64,000 nt of DNA from Flagellimonas algicola. GTDB taxonomy: Bacteria > Bacteroidota > Bacteroidia > Flavobacteriales > Flavobacteriaceae. A program made the translations under genes and the position numbers. Shown in pieces: positions 8,758 through 18,083 of this stretch. The stretch is taken from positions 310,001 to 374,000 of the forward strand of contig NZ_VCNI01000002.1 in assembly GCF_005937185.1 (NCBI RefSeq), in the 5' to 3' direction. The number at the start of each line of letters is the position of its first letter. Position 1 is the first letter of the stretch. A model generated the notes under the pieces. That model searched no databases, was not told the DNA's origin, and saw nothing but the letters and a program-made list of their open reading frames with translations.

Positions 8758-9047
8758 TGAATTAGCATCAAGAACCAAAAGGCATTCCTATTATACCAAC
8801 CTACCTTGAAACCCAGCTGTACACAAAATTTATATAAGGGCCATAACCCTTTACCCATAGGAGCCTTTCATATTTCGTCATCCATAAACAATGTATTTGC
8901 TTGAACATAAGTCACCTAAAAGACTAAACTGAACCAAATCCTAAATCAAATCAACAATCAATGATCAAAATAAAAAGCCCTCCAAACCCGCTCAAACAGG
9001 GTGCAAATGGAGAATTTTTGGTATTTTGACAATTAAAAATCACATTT
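8758..9047. other. Intergenic region between araB and susC 1
   Basis: I see no open frame, RNA gene or strong hairpin here. It separates two divergent promoter regions, each carrying an operator candidate. Confidence 0.5.
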
Positions 9048-9072
9048 ACTTATTTAATGTTAGAAAATAAGT
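9048..9072. promoter_or_regulatory. Candidate shared operator, site 2 (susC 1)
   Basis: A perfect 8-bp inverted repeat, ACTTATTT and AAATAAGT, with a 9-nt spacer. It is equivalent to ACTTA-n15-TAAGT. The TTATTT/AAATAA half-sites resemble operators of ROK repressors (NagC, Mlc, XylR). Two bases further on is TAATTTTA, a weak match to the -7 element, and the susC start is 56 nt downstream of the site. Confidence 0.5.
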
Positions 9073-9128
9073 TGTAATTTTAACTACTCTACATTTTTAA
9101 CTAAAAACTTTAATCAATTAACAAACTC

Positions 9129-12100
9129 ATGAATTTAATCAAGCTTTTACCTAAATCAGGATTCGCAATATGGTGCGCCTTGATTTTTGGTGGTGCCAGT
9201 TTATTTGGGCAACAAATAACTGGAACGGTTACGGATACTGGGGGAGTACCGCTCCTCGGAGTAAATGTTGTTGTGACGGGCAGCCAAGTGGGCACTGTCA
9301 CCGATTTTGATGGAAATTATTCTATTGCAGCCCCTGAGGGTTCGCAAAGTCTAACATTTTCCATGATAGGTTTTGAGACCCAAACGGTCGCAATTGATGG
9401 TAGGACCCAAATTGATATGGTGCTGGGTCAAAATATCCGAGCTTTGGATGAAGTCATCATCACAGGGTACAGCTCCCAACAACGAAGGGATGTTACCGCG
9501 TCCATAGTTTCGGCAGATGTGGAAAGTCTGCAAAAAAGAGGTGTGACCAATGCCGCACAGGCCCTCCAAGGTACAGCAGCAGGTGTTCATATTATATCCA
9601 ATAATGGAAATCCAGGTTCCGATGTGAACATTACCATTAGAGGTGTTTCTTCATTTGGAGGGAACAATTCCCCGCTCATTATTGTGGATGGCGTACAAAC
9701 CGAAAGCGGGATGAACAATATCAATCAAAATGATATTGAATCAGTTCAGATACTTAAAGACGCTTCTGCAGCGGCCATCTACGGGTCCCGAGGAGCCAAT
9801 GGGGTTATTTTGATCAAAACCAAAACCGGAATACGAGGAAAAACAACGGTCACCTACTCCAACTATTTAGGGACACAAATTCCAAGAAAACCGCTGGATT
9901 TAGTTAATTCCAGTGAGTACATCCAAATTTTACAGCGGATGTACGGAACCAATCTGGACAACAACCCGGATGCCCTAATACCACAAGCGGCTATTGACTA
10001 CCTGGCCAATCCAGCTGGTTTTGGGGATTATGACTGGCAAGATATTATTTACAGCTCGGCACCTATGCAGTTCCATGACCTTTCTATTTCTGGTGGGTCT
10101 GAATCTGCCATTTTCAGGGTCTCGGCGAGTTATCTGGACCAAGAAGGTATTACCGTGGGCACCGCTTTTAACAGAGCCAATATTAGGGCCAATGGATTGT
10201 TCAATATCAATGACCATATAAGGTTGGGGGCCAATATTGCCTTATACCGCTCCAAACAAGACCCCGAAGCTGATGCCTTTAGTAGATCCATTTACCAACA
10301 GGCCATCAAACTCAAGCCTTATTTTGCGCCAACATTTAATGGTTCCGGGGTAGCGAATCCCGCCTTCCCGGACACCAATCCAGATGGGGATATTCAAACG
10401 TCATCATTCTATTTTGGTGGAGGTGACAATCCAGAAGCATTGATCAGGAACCCGCTACATTACTTAACCATTTGGGACACTGACATTATAGAAGATGAAG
10501 TCTCTGTGAACTTGTACACCGAGATCGATATCATAAAGGGGTTAACCTATAAATTAAGTGGGGCCTATTCGCAGCTCACCAACGAGAACCGTTATTTGTT
10601 CGGATTTAAAGGTGTTAATCAGGACGAATACTTTAACGACAATAACGCCATTAACATTTCCACCTCCCGGGACTGGAACTGGAATGTGGACAACACCCTA
10701 AGATATTCGGGAACTATCGGGGAGAAACACGATATAGATGTCTTGGCCGGGTTTGTTGCACAAAAATTCTCCTCTACAGCTAGATCTTTTGGAAAAAACA
10801 ATTTCCTCGCCGATGTAGCCACGGGGATTAACACATTAGGAGCTCCTGGAGGTGCCAACCCATCTGTATCAGGCCAAAGGTTTGTAAGCACCTTGGCGTC
10901 CATTGTGGCCCAGGCCTCTTATTCTTTTGATGACAGGTATCTACTGAGTGCGAATTTTAGGAGGGATGGTTCCTCCCGATTCTCAAGCGATGTGCGCTGG
11001 GGAAATTTTGCTGGGGGATCCCTCGGATGGAAAATTTCCAATGAAGAATTCTGGGACAAAGCCGGATTGTCCGACATCAATTTCCTTAAGCTTAGAGCGG
11101 GTTACGGTATTCTTGGAAGACAAAATGTCCCTGAGTTCGCATTCCTTCCCACCTTGCAATTTGAGCCAGTGGTATTCGGGGCAGGTGTTGCCAATGGGTT
11201 GATTACCGGAACGGCCATTAATCCAAATGTAACCTGGGAAAAACTGGAATCGACCAACATTGGGATGGATTTTGAACTTTTCAATTCCTGGAGCGGTTCA
11301 TTTGAATACTACAACAATATTACCACGGATATGATCATTGCCGCACCCATTGCACCATCAGCAGGGGGCGGTACCATCAACCAAAACAATGGAAAAATCA
11401 CTAATAACGGGATTGAACTTTCCTTGAATTATGAAGGAAGTGCAGGAGATGATTTTACCTATAATGTCGGGTTTAATGTGGGGACGCAAAACCCAAAGCT
11501 TGACAACATTGGCACTGACTTGATCATTTATGGGGATGCCGGTCCTGAATGGGATGTGCCTCATGTGATGGAGGTCCACCAAGGTGGAGGTCTTTCTGAA
11601 TTTTGGGTAATCAAAACCGATGGGATTTTCAGAACCGCTGACGAAGTAAGCGCACACAGAAGCTCAAATGGCACCATCATCCAACCCGATGCACAACCTG
11701 GGGATATCCGCTTTGTGGATGCAAACGACGATGGAGCAATTACCTCCGAAGGTGATCGACAATTGGCCGGTAGTGGTGTACCCAACGTCAATGCAGGATT
11801 CAACTTCTCTGCTAAGTACAAAAACTTCGATTTCAACTTGATATTGACGGGTGCTTTTGGACATCAGATCTACAACTCGCACCTGTACTTGGTATCCAAA
11901 ACCGATGAGTTTGGTAACTATGGCCGTCACTTGTTAAATGCATTTGACCCAGTGGACAATCCAAATTCCAACATTCCAAGACTCAATCCCAATGACATCG
12001 ATGAAAATTGGAACTCCAGACCACAATCGGACCGATTTATTGAAAATGGGGATTATGTGAAACTAAGAAACTTTGAAATAGGCTACACTTTGCCCAAGGC

Positions 12101-12305
12101 ACTGGCCAATAAACTTTATATGGGCAATGCCAGAATCTTTGTTCGGGGTCAGAATCTTTGGACCATCACTGGTTTTGGAGGCTTAGATCCAGAAGTTGGG
12201 TCATCTCCCATTTTGGCAGGATTTACACCTTTTACCGCCGGTTTAGACCGAGATACAGCACCCCAAGCTGCATCTATCCAAGCCGGAGTGAGCATTACTT
12301 TTTAA
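9129..12305 (+). CDS. SusC-like TonB-dependent transporter 1
   Basis: A 1058-residue SusC/RagA-family outer-membrane transporter. The order is signal peptide (cleavage near ASLFGQ, residue 28), carboxypeptidase-D regulatory-like domain (about 29-105, ITGTVTDTGGVPLLG), TonB box region (ALDEVIITGY), plug domain containing DASAAAIYGSRGANGV, and a 22-strand barrel ending QAGVSITF. With the SusD gene 27 nt downstream it forms the pedal-bin import complex for oligosaccharides. The substrate cannot be read from sequence. A palindromic operator candidate lies 56 nt upstream of the start codon. Length and domain order are normal, with no truncation. Confidence 0.95.
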   Translation: MNLIKLLPKSGFAIWCALIFGGASLFGQQITGTVTDTGGVPLLGVNVVVTGSQVGTVTDFDGNYSIAAPEGSQSLTFSMIGFETQTVAIDGRTQIDMVLGQNIRALDEVIITGYSSQQRRDVTASIVSADVESLQKRGVTNAAQALQGTAAGVHIISNNGNPGSDVNITIRGVSSFGGNNSPLIIVDGVQTESGMNNINQNDIESVQILKDASAAAIYGSRGANGVILIKTKTGIRGKTTVTYSNYLGTQIPRKPLDLVNSSEYIQILQRMYGTNLDNNPDALIPQAAIDYLANPAGFGDYDWQDIIYSSAPMQFHDLSISGGSESAIFRVSASYLDQEGITVGTAFNRANIRANGLFNINDHIRLGANIALYRSKQDPEADAFSRSIYQQAIKLKPYFAPTFNGSGVANPAFPDTNPDGDIQTSSFYFGGGDNPEALIRNPLHYLTIWDTDIIEDEVSVNLYTEIDIIKGLTYKLSGAYSQLTNENRYLFGFKGVNQDEYFNDNNAINISTSRDWNWNVDNTLRYSGTIGEKHDIDVLAGFVAQKFSSTARSFGKNNFLADVATGINTLGAPGGANPSVSGQRFVSTLASIVAQASYSFDDRYLLSANFRRDGSSRFSSDVRWGNFAGGSLGWKISNEEFWDKAGLSDINFLKLRAGYGILGRQNVPEFAFLPTLQFEPVVFGAGVANGLITGTAINPNVTWEKLESTNIGMDFELFNSWSGSFEYYNNITTDMIIAAPIAPSAGGGTINQNNGKITNNGIELSLNYEGSAGDDFTYNVGFNVGTQNPKLDNIGTDLIIYGDAGPEWDVPHVMEVHQGGGLSEFWVIKTDGIFRTADEVSAHRSSNGTIIQPDAQPGDIRFVDANDDGAITSEGDRQLAGSGVPNVNAGFNFSAKYKNFDFNLILTGAFGHQIYNSHLYLVSKTDEFGNYGRHLLNAFDPVDNPNSNIPRLNPNDIDENWNSRPQSDRFIENGDYVKLRNFEIGYTLPKALANKLYMGNARIFVRGQNLWTITGFGGLDPEVGSSPILAGFTPFTAGLDRDTAPQAASIQAGVSITF

Positions 12306-12332
12306 AAGAAATAAATATAAAAGCATAAAATA

Positions 12333-13883
12333 ATGAAAAGCAATAGTAACAGGATAGCGATTTTGGTTTTGCTTGCTCTTTTGGCCATATCATGCGAGAA
12401 GGATTTTTTGGAGGTAAAAAACCCAAATGAAATCACTGCGGACGTTTTCTTTGAAGATGCCACCCAGGTAGAGCAGGCCGTAAACACATTGTACAATAGT
12501 ATCGCTGGCGCCTTGAGGGGTGATGGAGATCAGTCCATCTTTACCCAGAATGCCAGGGGAGGTGGATCGGTGGTCACTGCCGGAGCCTTTCAAACGCAGG
12601 TGAACTACTTTAATTTTGGTAGTTCTCCGCAGGATAATGACAGCGATAGTTTTTGGAATGGGGCCTATACCACAATTTTTAGGGCCAATACCATTTTGGA
12701 AAACATTGAAGGGGCCGATTTTGGCGGTGACGAAGCAACGAAACAGCGTTTGTTGGCAGAAACGTACTTTTTTAGGGGGGTGAGTTACTTTCAATTGGCC
12801 CATTTGTACGGGGCGGTTCCCATCGTTTTGAACACACCGGTAACTGACGATGACTTTAACCCTTCCGTTGCTGCTTCCTTTGGAGAAGTTTGGGATCAGG
12901 CCATCGCCGATTTGCAATTGGCCAAGGCTGGACTTCCTACTGCAGACAGTGCACCTGAAGGTCGAGTCACATGGGGCAGTGCAACCGGATTTTTAGGTAA
13001 GACCTACCTATATCGTGCTGGCTACTTGAATGAAGCTGCCAGCTATGCCCTGGCAGCCGCAGAATTCCAACAGATCATTGATTCCGGAGCATATGGGCTT
13101 GTTGCCAATTTCAGGGATAATTTTACCTCTGAGAATGAAAACAATTCCGAATCCCTATATGAATTCCAGTACTTTTTCTCCAACCAGGAAACAGCCACCC
13201 AGTCCAGACCTTTTAATAGTGTTCCTGGAATTGGTTTTGAGATTTTTCTTAGACCCTCTCCATGGTTGATGAACGAGATGTCTCTGGAAAGAACGGTGGC
13301 CGATGAGTTTGATCCTAGATATTTGGAGGCGGTCTATTTTAATGAAGGACTCCCCTTGTTTGGCGTTCCTTATAATGAATTGGGAGAAGGCCTAAGCTGT
13401 GATGGTGGTGGTGCCCCCGATGGTTCAAGCGATACGGAAGGAGGCTGGTGGAGAAAGTACCTCAACGTACATTTAGCCTGTCCACCAGAATTGGAGGGTT
13501 CTTCGGATCCAGATAACAATGAGCGTATTTTAAGATATGCAGATATTTTGCTGATGCACGCTGAAGCCTTGGTCGCGTCCGGCGGGGATTTAACCGCTGC
13601 ATTGGAATCGGTAAACGTGGTACGCCGCAGAGCCAACTTATCTGACTATGCCGATACCGCCACATTACTTGACGAAATCAAACACCAAAGAGCTATAGAG
13701 TTTGCTTATGAAAACTTGCGGTACTTCGACCTTATTCGTTGGGGCGAGTTGGAATCTTTTGTAGCCGCCAACGGAACCGCTACCCAGCAGGCCAATGTAA
13801 GCGCAAAGCATAAATATTTTCCGATACCTGTTGACGAGGTGACGAACAACTCCAATTTAGAACAAAGTGAGCCATGGAGATAA
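12333..13883 (+). CDS. SusD-like surface glycan-binding lipoprotein 1
   Basis: A 516-residue RagB/SusD nutrient-uptake lipoprotein with lipobox Cys at 21 (LLAISC). It has SusD-type N-terminal and C-terminal signatures (FLEVKNPNEITADVFF; RYADILLMHAEALV; ERAIEFA-like HQRAIEFAYENLRYFDLIRWG; KHKYFPIP). It acts at the cell surface as the lid over the SusC partner encoded 27 nt upstream. The operon ends with a strong intrinsic terminator at 13954-13986. Family A then has its own promoter, so SusC/D and family A are separate units. Confidence 0.95.
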   Translation: MKSNSNRIAILVLLALLAISCEKDFLEVKNPNEITADVFFEDATQVEQAVNTLYNSIAGALRGDGDQSIFTQNARGGGSVVTAGAFQTQVNYFNFGSSPQDNDSDSFWNGAYTTIFRANTILENIEGADFGGDEATKQRLLAETYFFRGVSYFQLAHLYGAVPIVLNTPVTDDDFNPSVAASFGEVWDQAIADLQLAKAGLPTADSAPEGRVTWGSATGFLGKTYLYRAGYLNEAASYALAAAEFQQIIDSGAYGLVANFRDNFTSENENNSESLYEFQYFFSNQETATQSRPFNSVPGIGFEIFLRPSPWLMNEMSLERTVADEFDPRYLEAVYFNEGLPLFGVPYNELGEGLSCDGGGAPDGSSDTEGGWWRKYLNVHLACPPELEGSSDPDNNERILRYADILLMHAEALVASGGDLTAALESVNVVRRRANLSDYADTATLLDEIKHQRAIEFAYENLRYFDLIRWGELESFVAANGTATQQANVSAKHKYFPIPVDEVTNNSNLEQSEPWR

Positions 13884-13953
13884 TTGGATATTCAGTCCTT
13901 GAACCAAGGATTGAATGAGGCAAGTTTTATTAATAACTAGTGCGAATTAGTCC

Positions 13954-13986
13954 AGCGGGCAGACCATTAGGTTTGTCCGCTTTTTT
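13954..13986 (+). terminator. Intrinsic terminator after susD 1
   Basis: AGCGGGCAGACC pairs with GGTTTGTCCGCT (one G-T pair) around an ATTA loop, followed by a T run at 13981-13986. Confidence 0.8.
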
Positions 13987-14103
13987 ATTTTAGGTATATA
14001 AGCCCTGGCCAACATAAGATTTGTTAGGATTTCCATTACAGATTATGGAAAAATCACACTGGAAATATCCGTGTATTGTAATTAAAAGTTAATATTATTC
14101 AAT

Positions 14104-14128
14104 ACTTTCTTACTGTATATAACTAAGT
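14104..14128. promoter_or_regulatory. Candidate shared operator, site 3 (family A)
   Basis: ACTTT-n15-TAAGT. The right half is followed two bases later by a -7 element, and ACTAAGTTGTAT is identical to the corresponding bases at site 6 (32232-32243). A repressor bound here would overlap the promoter. Confidence 0.48.
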
Positions 14129-14130
14129 TG

Positions 14131-14138
14131 TATATTTG
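14131..14138 (+). promoter_or_regulatory. -7 promoter element for family A gene
   Basis: TATATTTG is a full match to TAnnTTTG. It lies 26 nt upstream of the start at 14165 and adjoins operator candidate 14104-14128. Confidence 0.55.
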
Positions 14139-14164
14139 TTGTCAATAACCAAAACAATAGACCT

Positions 14165-16921
14165 ATGTCCAGAAATACTATTTGGGTGGTTCTTTTAGCG
14201 GTTGCAAGTGTGTTCTCCTGCAAAGATGACAGCACACCTGAACCGAGCAATGAATTATTTGCCTATCACACCAGCCTGAGAAATTCAGACAAAGCCCATC
14301 AACGTTATGAAGACCTCATTGTAAAACTCGATGCAGGTCAGTTGGAGTTTAGATTGGAAAATACGTATGCCCCAGTTTGGACAGTAGGAGATTACAATTA
14401 TCCCATACAAGATTTATTTCCCAATCGTGAAGTGGATCAAAATTCCAGATACTCCTATGTCCGGTTAATGGAACAAAGTGATGACAAGATTGTGGTGCAT
14501 TATACACACCGTCCCAAACTTTCCGGGCTTTTTGCCAGTATAGATGAAAATCCATTGTATACCGGAGGTATTACCAATGTTATCCATGAAATTTTCATTA
14601 TCGAAAAAGATTACAGTATTACCCGATACCTTAAAAACGCGGAAGGCACCCGATACGAGGATTGGGTACATCCAGAATTCGGGTCCATTCAAAAAATCCA
14701 GTTGGAGCAAAGTGGCATTACCCATGGTGAACTGCAACATGGAAAATCGGCGCCCATTTACCCCAGGGCACCTTTTGATGGAAATGCCGTGTTGGAAATC
14801 GCCGCTCCTACCCCCCTTTTGAGCTGGACCTTTAACGATGGGATGCAACCACATGAAGATTTTGTTGTGGAAGCAGTTACCGAAACCAACTGTCCAATTA
14901 AAGGCCTTTCCACTCACTACGAAAAAGGGATTTCCGGTACCGCATTGGCCTTTGACGGCTATTACACCTCCGTTTCCTTGGCTGAAGAAAAAGTTCCTGA
15001 GATGGATAAAACTTTTTCAATAAGTAGCTGGATCGCACCGGATGCCTACCCCTATAACAAGGCACCCATCATCCATCAATCCAAAGGCTGGGGAAAAGAA
15101 GGATTCTACCTTGGTCTGGATCCTTATGGACACATTATTTTCTCCGCCAATGGGGAAGAAACCAAATCCAAATCCAAAGTGGATTTTGGAAAATGGTCAT
15201 TTATAGGTGTTTCTGTTAACAACGCTACCGTTGAATTGTCCATAAATGGAAAAGTTGAAGTCTCCAAAACCTTGAAAACTCCCATTGATTTTATTGATGC
15301 TCCCATTCAAATAGGAATGAACAATGAATTGGACCGAGGTTCGGACTTTGTCCGAACCAATGCTGAAAACATTGATTACTTCATTGGATTTCAGGGGTTA
15401 ATTGACGAGCTAGCCATTTTTGATTCCGCATTGGACGCAGATACCTTTACCCATTTATTCGACAAAACCAAACCCGAAGACTTTACTTCCAGCTTAGCTT
15501 TGAGTGTTTTACCCGGAGAGAGTGAAACGGGAAAATTTGGTGCATACTATACCGATTTGACCCTTAACAATGCGCTTTGGGACAACCTCTGGAGAAACGT
15601 AGAAAATCCGGATATCGTGGTGGAGTTTGACGATGTAAAAGGGTCCGTTAAGTTTTGGCGGGGGACCAACTACGCCTCCAACTGGATCAGTGACAACAAT
15701 ATTTGGATGGCGGATCAAAGCACCGAGACCTGGGGACCTCATGGATGTTCAGAACACATGGCCGACAAACAGAATCGACAGAGTTATGCGCGAATTATTG
15801 AGAACAATCCGGCACGAGCCATTATCCATTGGAAATATCCCTGCGTTGACGTGGGCTATATCAACAACAATGATGAGACCAACTGGTCTGATGAGTATTA
15901 TTATATCTACCCTGATGGTACCGCCGTTCGAAAGGTAAACTTTAATGGTAGGGGATTACCTGAAACGGACGATGAAGATACCTTTGCCGTGGACGAAGAT
16001 GAGGAAGAGGGAGAAGAGGAAGAAGAACTTTCGGAGTTTTCACTTGCCACTATGGCTTGGGGAGAAACCATGGCGGAATATCGGGACACCTATTACCACC
16101 CAGAAAACGACACTTGGACAGAAGAAAACATAGGCGCCGCGGGACCCGGATTTCAAGATGTTCAGATCCTTCTTTCACCAGGAGTCAAAGCACTTGATTT
16201 GGTAGGTTTAAATGCTATGGATGTGGCCAACCTTAAGGGTGATGTACAAAAACTACAATGGGAATTGCCCAACAAAACCCCATTTGTCCAAATTCATGAT
16301 GCATCCATAGAACTTGTCAAGACCAAATCTGAATACAAAACATTTGAGGTTTTCCAAGGTGGATATATTACCCCATGGGGACTTGCAGAGAATTCAGACT
16401 ATACCGATGACCCATTTGCCGGTCCTTGGAATCATTGGCCGGTTAATTTGTTGCCCTCTGATGGCAGGTATGCCATCGGCAATGACCGTATCGGGCATTT
16501 TGCACTTGGAGCCAATGATTTTATTCCTTCGGTTGGGGCCATGGTATTGCATGGGATGACCAACCAAAGTATTGAGTCTCTAATTCCTTTGGCTCGATCC
16601 TGGAAACTACCTCCTCCAGTTACGCAAGTGCAAGGAGCTACATCCGTAGCGTATTCCAAGGAACAAAAGGCATTTTTGATAGATTCCTCAGCAAATGAAA
16701 TTAGTTTTACCATCAATGCCTCCGAAGAACAACCCATTGTGAATCCTGCATTTGTATTATCCAATTGGAACGGTGATGCAAAGTTTTCAATTAATGGACA
16801 GCCTGTTTCCAAAGATATCAGAACAGGGATTGAAAGAGATGCCAATGGCAAAAAAAGGCTGGTGATTTGGTTGAAATATACAACAAGTACCGCAGTTAAC
16901 GTAAGCATAACAGCCCTGTAG
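14165..16921 (+). CDS. Uncharacterised LamG lipoprotein, RGT-MSDK family member A
   Basis: This 918-residue predicted lipoprotein (Cys19, SVFSC) is the largest of four paralogues here, and I do not recognise the core as a named enzyme family. Residues about 215-430 form a LamG/concanavalin-like jellyroll. The core (about 440-915) shares with the other members RGTNY, GCSEHMADKQ (about 527), RIIENNPARAIIHW, EYYYIYPDGTAVR, WNHWPV, SDGRYA and GMTNQSIESLI. Residues about 100-170 of the N-terminal region look like a degenerate copy of the core (RYSYVRLMEQSDDKIVVHY; IFIIEKDYSITRY). An acidic insert (about 602-621) splits the core after the IYPDG strand. It is followed by the phosphotriesterase-like gene. 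A surface glycan-active role (lyase, hydrolase or binding) is inferred from context. Confidence 0.8.
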   Translation: MSRNTIWVVLLAVASVFSCKDDSTPEPSNELFAYHTSLRNSDKAHQRYEDLIVKLDAGQLEFRLENTYAPVWTVGDYNYPIQDLFPNREVDQNSRYSYVRLMEQSDDKIVVHYTHRPKLSGLFASIDENPLYTGGITNVIHEIFIIEKDYSITRYLKNAEGTRYEDWVHPEFGSIQKIQLEQSGITHGELQHGKSAPIYPRAPFDGNAVLEIAAPTPLLSWTFNDGMQPHEDFVVEAVTETNCPIKGLSTHYEKGISGTALAFDGYYTSVSLAEEKVPEMDKTFSISSWIAPDAYPYNKAPIIHQSKGWGKEGFYLGLDPYGHIIFSANGEETKSKSKVDFGKWSFIGVSVNNATVELSINGKVEVSKTLKTPIDFIDAPIQIGMNNELDRGSDFVRTNAENIDYFIGFQGLIDELAIFDSALDADTFTHLFDKTKPEDFTSSLALSVLPGESETGKFGAYYTDLTLNNALWDNLWRNVENPDIVVEFDDVKGSVKFWRGTNYASNWISDNNIWMADQSTETWGPHGCSEHMADKQNRQSYARIIENNPARAIIHWKYPCVDVGYINNNDETNWSDEYYYIYPDGTAVRKVNFNGRGLPETDDEDTFAVDEDEEEGEEEEELSEFSLATMAWGETMAEYRDTYYHPENDTWTEENIGAAGPGFQDVQILLSPGVKALDLVGLNAMDVANLKGDVQKLQWELPNKTPFVQIHDASIELVKTKSEYKTFEVFQGGYITPWGLAENSDYTDDPFAGPWNHWPVNLLPSDGRYAIGNDRIGHFALGANDFIPSVGAMVLHGMTNQSIESLIPLARSWKLPPPVTQVQGATSVAYSKEQKAFLIDSSANEISFTINASEEQPIVNPAFVLSNWNGDAKFSINGQPVSKDIRTGIERDANGKKRLVIWLKYTTSTAVNVSITAL

Positions 16922-16953
16922 AACCAAACAGCATTGGAAAATGCCATAACCCG

Positions 16954-17970
16954 ATGACAGAAAGGCAAAAATTATACATACTGTTTTTCTTGACCATAAT
17001 TTTTGGATGTGCTACTTCCAAAAGTCAGGTGACCATTCAGGATGTGAACCAAGCCCATCAGTTGACACCAAATCAAATATGGTTATCCCACGAACATATC
17101 TTGGTTGATTTTATAGGAGCGAAAAAAATTCAACAAGCCAATTGGGACCATGATGCAATAATGGCGGCTGTGCTACCATATCTTGAAGTACTTAAAGACC
17201 ATCATGTAACATATTTTGTAGATGCCACACCCAATTACTTGGGAAGAGATGTAGTTCTTCTCGAAAAAATTGCAACCAAAACCGGCTTAAGAATTCTTAC
17301 CAATACAGGCCTATATGGCGCACAAAAAGATAAATTTCTCCCAGATTACGTCAAAGAAAGTTCGGCTGAAGACCTTGCTAAAAAGTGGACCAAGGAATTT
17401 ACTCATGGTATTGACAGAACTTCGATAAAACCAGGTTTTATAAAAATTAGCATTGATAATTCGAAAACCCTAAGCACTTCACATCAAAAATTAGTTGAGG
17501 CCGCAGCGCTTACCCATTTAAAAACAGGATTAACCATAGCTTCCCATACGGGAAAAGCAAAAGGATTATGGCCACAATTAAAGATTCTAAAGGAAAAGGG
17601 CGTCTCTCCAGAGGCCTTTATTTGGGTACATTCTCAAGAGGAAAACAACAACGACAGCTATCTCAAAGCAGCAAAAATGGGATGCTGGATAAGTCTGGAT
17701 GGCTTAGGCTGGGAACTGGAAAATCATGTTGAGAAAATTCTATTCGCCAAATCAAACGGTATTCTGGACAGGATTTTAATTTCCCATGACGCTGGCTGGT
17801 ACGATCCACAAAAAGAAGAACAATCCATTCAACCCTATACGGCCATATTTGAAAAGCTCTACCCAACACTTAAATCGCGGGGCTTCACGGATGAAGAGTT
17901 TAACGTATTGATGTCTGTCAATCCCTCAAAAGCATTTGGAATAGAAATCAGAAATCACCCATTTGATTAA
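16954..17970 (+). CDS. Phosphotriesterase-like metallohydrolase, exported lipoprotein
   Basis: A 338-residue amidohydrolase of the phosphotriesterase (PTE/PHP) family with an N-terminal lipobox (IIFGC, Cys19). All metal ligands of the binuclear site appear present: HEH (HxH), a Lys in GFIKIS (carbamylated in the family), His in ASHTGKA, His in WVHSQEE and Asp in ISHDAGW. Known relatives include phosphotriesterases and sugar- or acyl-lactonases. In this setting a lactonase or esterase acting on glycan fragments in the periplasm or at the surface is plausible. It lies 32 nt after family A with no terminator, so the two are likely co-transcribed and share operator site 3. Confidence 0.85.
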   Translation: MTERQKLYILFFLTIIFGCATSKSQVTIQDVNQAHQLTPNQIWLSHEHILVDFIGAKKIQQANWDHDAIMAAVLPYLEVLKDHHVTYFVDATPNYLGRDVVLLEKIATKTGLRILTNTGLYGAQKDKFLPDYVKESSAEDLAKKWTKEFTHGIDRTSIKPGFIKISIDNSKTLSTSHQKLVEAAALTHLKTGLTIASHTGKAKGLWPQLKILKEKGVSPEAFIWVHSQEENNNDSYLKAAKMGCWISLDGLGWELENHVEKILFAKSNGILDRILISHDAGWYDPQKEEQSIQPYTAIFEKLYPTLKSRGFTDEEFNVLMSVNPSKAFGIEIRNHPFD

Positions 17971-18083
17971 CCAAATGGATTAATAAAAAGCCAAAACTTC
18001 CCGTCTTGGCCGGCTAATGTTCATGGCCTCTACAAAGTTTTTTAATTTGGGTTTAGCTGCTACAGAATTCCACCTAATACGGA

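Noticed and set aside
15907..16089. Minus-strand serine-rich frame inside family A
   Set aside because: Same artefact, opposite the acidic insert of family A.
14165..16921. Naming the RGT-MSDK family as a known fucoidan or ulvan lyase
   Set aside because: Context fits, but I cannot recall a characterised sequence with these motifs well enough to assign it.
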